Source of the DNA: an uncultured Clostridium sp.
Lineage (GTDB): Bacteria > Bacillota > Clostridia > TANB77 > CAG-508
Reading direction: 5' to 3'
Assembly (NCBI GenBank): GCA_905213875.1
Contig: CAJMJN010000006.1
Location: 1-59,434 of the forward strand
Length of the DNA stretch: 59,434 bases
In this document: positions 58,443 through 59,434 of the stretch, in pieces
Position numbering within the stretch: the stretch's first letter is position 1
Layout of the letters: the number at the start of each line of letters is the position of its first letter
The notes under the pieces: generated by a model
What the model was told of the DNA's origin: nothing
What the model saw: the letters and a program-made list of their open reading frames with translations, nothing else
The model's database searches: none
Position numbers and translations under genes: made by a program

Positions 58443-59434
58443 TTATTCGCTCCATTCAAATTCCCAATCTACTAATACTACAGAATCTCCTTCACATACT
58501 CCCATTTCTCTTAATTTAGCATCTATTCCCATATTTACTAATGATTTTTGTAAATAGTAGAATGATTCATTATCATCAATATTTATTCTTCCAATTAATT
58601 TTTCTACTGCTTTTCCAGTTACTATAAATTTGTTATTTTCTCTTCTTATTGACCAATCATCTTTTTTCTCTTCTAATGTATATACTTTTTTGTCTTCTAT
58701 TTCTATAATTTCTTCTTTTGGAAGTGTTTTTAATACTTCTGTTACATGGTCTATTAATTCTGTAACGCCTTGCTTAGTTGCAGCAGATATTTTATAAAGT
58801 TCTAATCCTTCTTTTTTAGCTAATTCCTCTACTTCTTTTAACAATTTATCATCTTGTATTGCATCAATTTTATTTGCAACTATTATTTGTTTTCTTCCTG
58901 CCAATTTTTCACTATATTTTTTTAATTCTGCATTTATTGTTTTAAAATCTTCTACAGGATTTCTTCCTTCTTGACCTGAAACATCAATAAAATGTAGCAA
59001 TAATCTTGTTCTTTCAACATGTCTTAAAAATTGAATACCAAGTCCAACGCCTTCACTAGCACCTTCTATAATTCCAGGAATGTCAGCAATTACAAATCCA
59101 TCTCCACCTTTTGTTTTTACAACTCCTAAATTTGGCTCTAGTGTTGTAAAATGATAATTTGCAATTTTAGGTCTTGCATCTGTAACTTTTGATAAAAATG
59201 TTGATTTACCTACATTTGGAAAGCCTAATAATCCTACATCTGCTAACAATTTTAATTCTAGTATAATTTCTTTTTCTTCTCCTTTATCTCCATCTTCAGA
59301 GAATCTAGGAGCTTGTCTAGTTGATGTAGCAAAATGGCTATTTCCTCTTCCTCCTCTTCCTCCTTTTAGTACTAGTTCTTTTTGCCCTGGATGAGATAAA
59401 TCTGCTATTACTTTTCCTGTTTCTGCATCTTTTA
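58443..59434 (-). CDS. obg: GTPase Obg, N-terminus outside window
   Basis: At least 330 residues; the frame is open to the right edge, where the Gly-rich Obg fold is already visible (LKGGRGGRGNSHFATSTRQAPRFSEDG), so the start lies beyond 59434. The G domain has GFPNVGKSTFLSKVT (G1), FTTLEPNLGVV (G2), DIPGIIEGASEGVGLG (G3) and NKID (G4). The C-terminal OCT domain ends with VVLVDWEFEWSE. Obg links ribosome assembly, stress response and, in Bacillus, sporulation start. Confidence 0.96.
   Translation of the reverse strand, partial: KDAETGKVIADLSHPGQKELVLKGGRGGRGNSHFATSTRQAPRFSEDGDKGEEKEIILELKLLADVGLLGFPNVGKSTFLSKVTDARPKIANYHFTTLEPNLGVVKTKGGDGFVIADIPGIIEGASEGVGLGIQFLRHVERTRLLLHFIDVSGQEGRNPVEDFKTINAELKKYSEKLAGRKQIIVANKIDAIQDDKLLKEVEELAKKEGLELYKISAATKQGVTELIDHVTEVLKTLPKEEIIEIEDKKVYTLEEKKDDWSIRRENNKFIVTGKAVEKLIGRINIDDNESFYYLQKSLVNMGIDAKLREMGVCEGDSVVLVDWEFEWSE

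Overview
The window is very AT-rich and reads as a chromosomal segment of a low-GC, endospore-forming Clostridia-type Firmicute. The evidence is gene content: sleB, ylbJ, dpaA and spoIIM for sporulation, disA, mreB, an E. coli-like fatty-acid cluster with FabI, a T-box ahead of glycyl-tRNA synthetase, and an efp/zinc-ribbon pair common in Clostridia. The species cannot be named from sequence alone. Most genes lie on the minus strand.

Layout, left to right. 1-2000: a prepilin-like gene cut by the window edge, a divergent XRE regulator and a small DUF6809-like gene. 2.1-4.1 kb: glyQS with promoter, T-box and an unusual duplicated palindrome in its leader. 4.1-5.0 kb: tRNA-Trp and an M23 peptidase gene readable only with three +1 shifts. 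5-16 kb: efp, an M24 peptidase, a prepilin peptidase, yqeG, a Nudix gene, sleB, holA, a glycogen debranching enzyme, yvcK and murB. 15.8-24 kb: ylbJ, uppP, dpaA, a TPR protein, a lytic transglycosylase and polA. 24-25.7 kb: an accessory island. 25.7-36.4 kb: a fatty-acid operon (AMP-binding ligase, birA, fabD, fabG, fabF, accB, fabZ, accC, accD, accA, fabI) with a TetR gene upstream. 36-47 kb: queH, a membrane protein, ruvB, an Alg13/Alg14-like pair, xerD, spoIIM, an EndoQ-type protein, rnhA and tmcAL. 47-48.7 kb: a type III toxin-antitoxin locus, an integrase remnant and tRNA-His/tRNA-Gln. 48.8-59.4 kb: a cyclophilin, disA, radA, mtaB, mreB, a minimal type I toxin-antitoxin locus, tsaE-tsaB-rimI, dCMP deaminase and obg (cut by the right edge).

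The main discovery is a decoding anomaly. Reading every gene by eye (about 17,500 codons), I find the codon CGG in phase only seven times. Five of these are exact points where a conserved protein breaks and resumes in the +1 frame: three in the M23 peptidase, one in accA and one in spoIIM. Each time the C is skipped and the next codon is GGN, restoring a Gly at a place where the family has Gly or a Gly-rich loop. accA encodes a normally essential subunit inside an intact operon, so simple pseudogene decay is unlikely. CGG therefore seems to act as a +1 frameshift signal (or CGGN as a four-base Gly codon) in this organism. The other two CGG codons sit in unrecognised or probably acquired genes, where a shift would truncate the product.

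Two compact toxin-antitoxin loci are also visible: a ToxIN/AbiQ-type locus with three antitoxin RNA repeats behind a consensus promoter, and an Fst/par-like locus with a 22-residue hydrophobic peptide, convergent antisense RNA, direct repeats and a shared bidirectional terminator.
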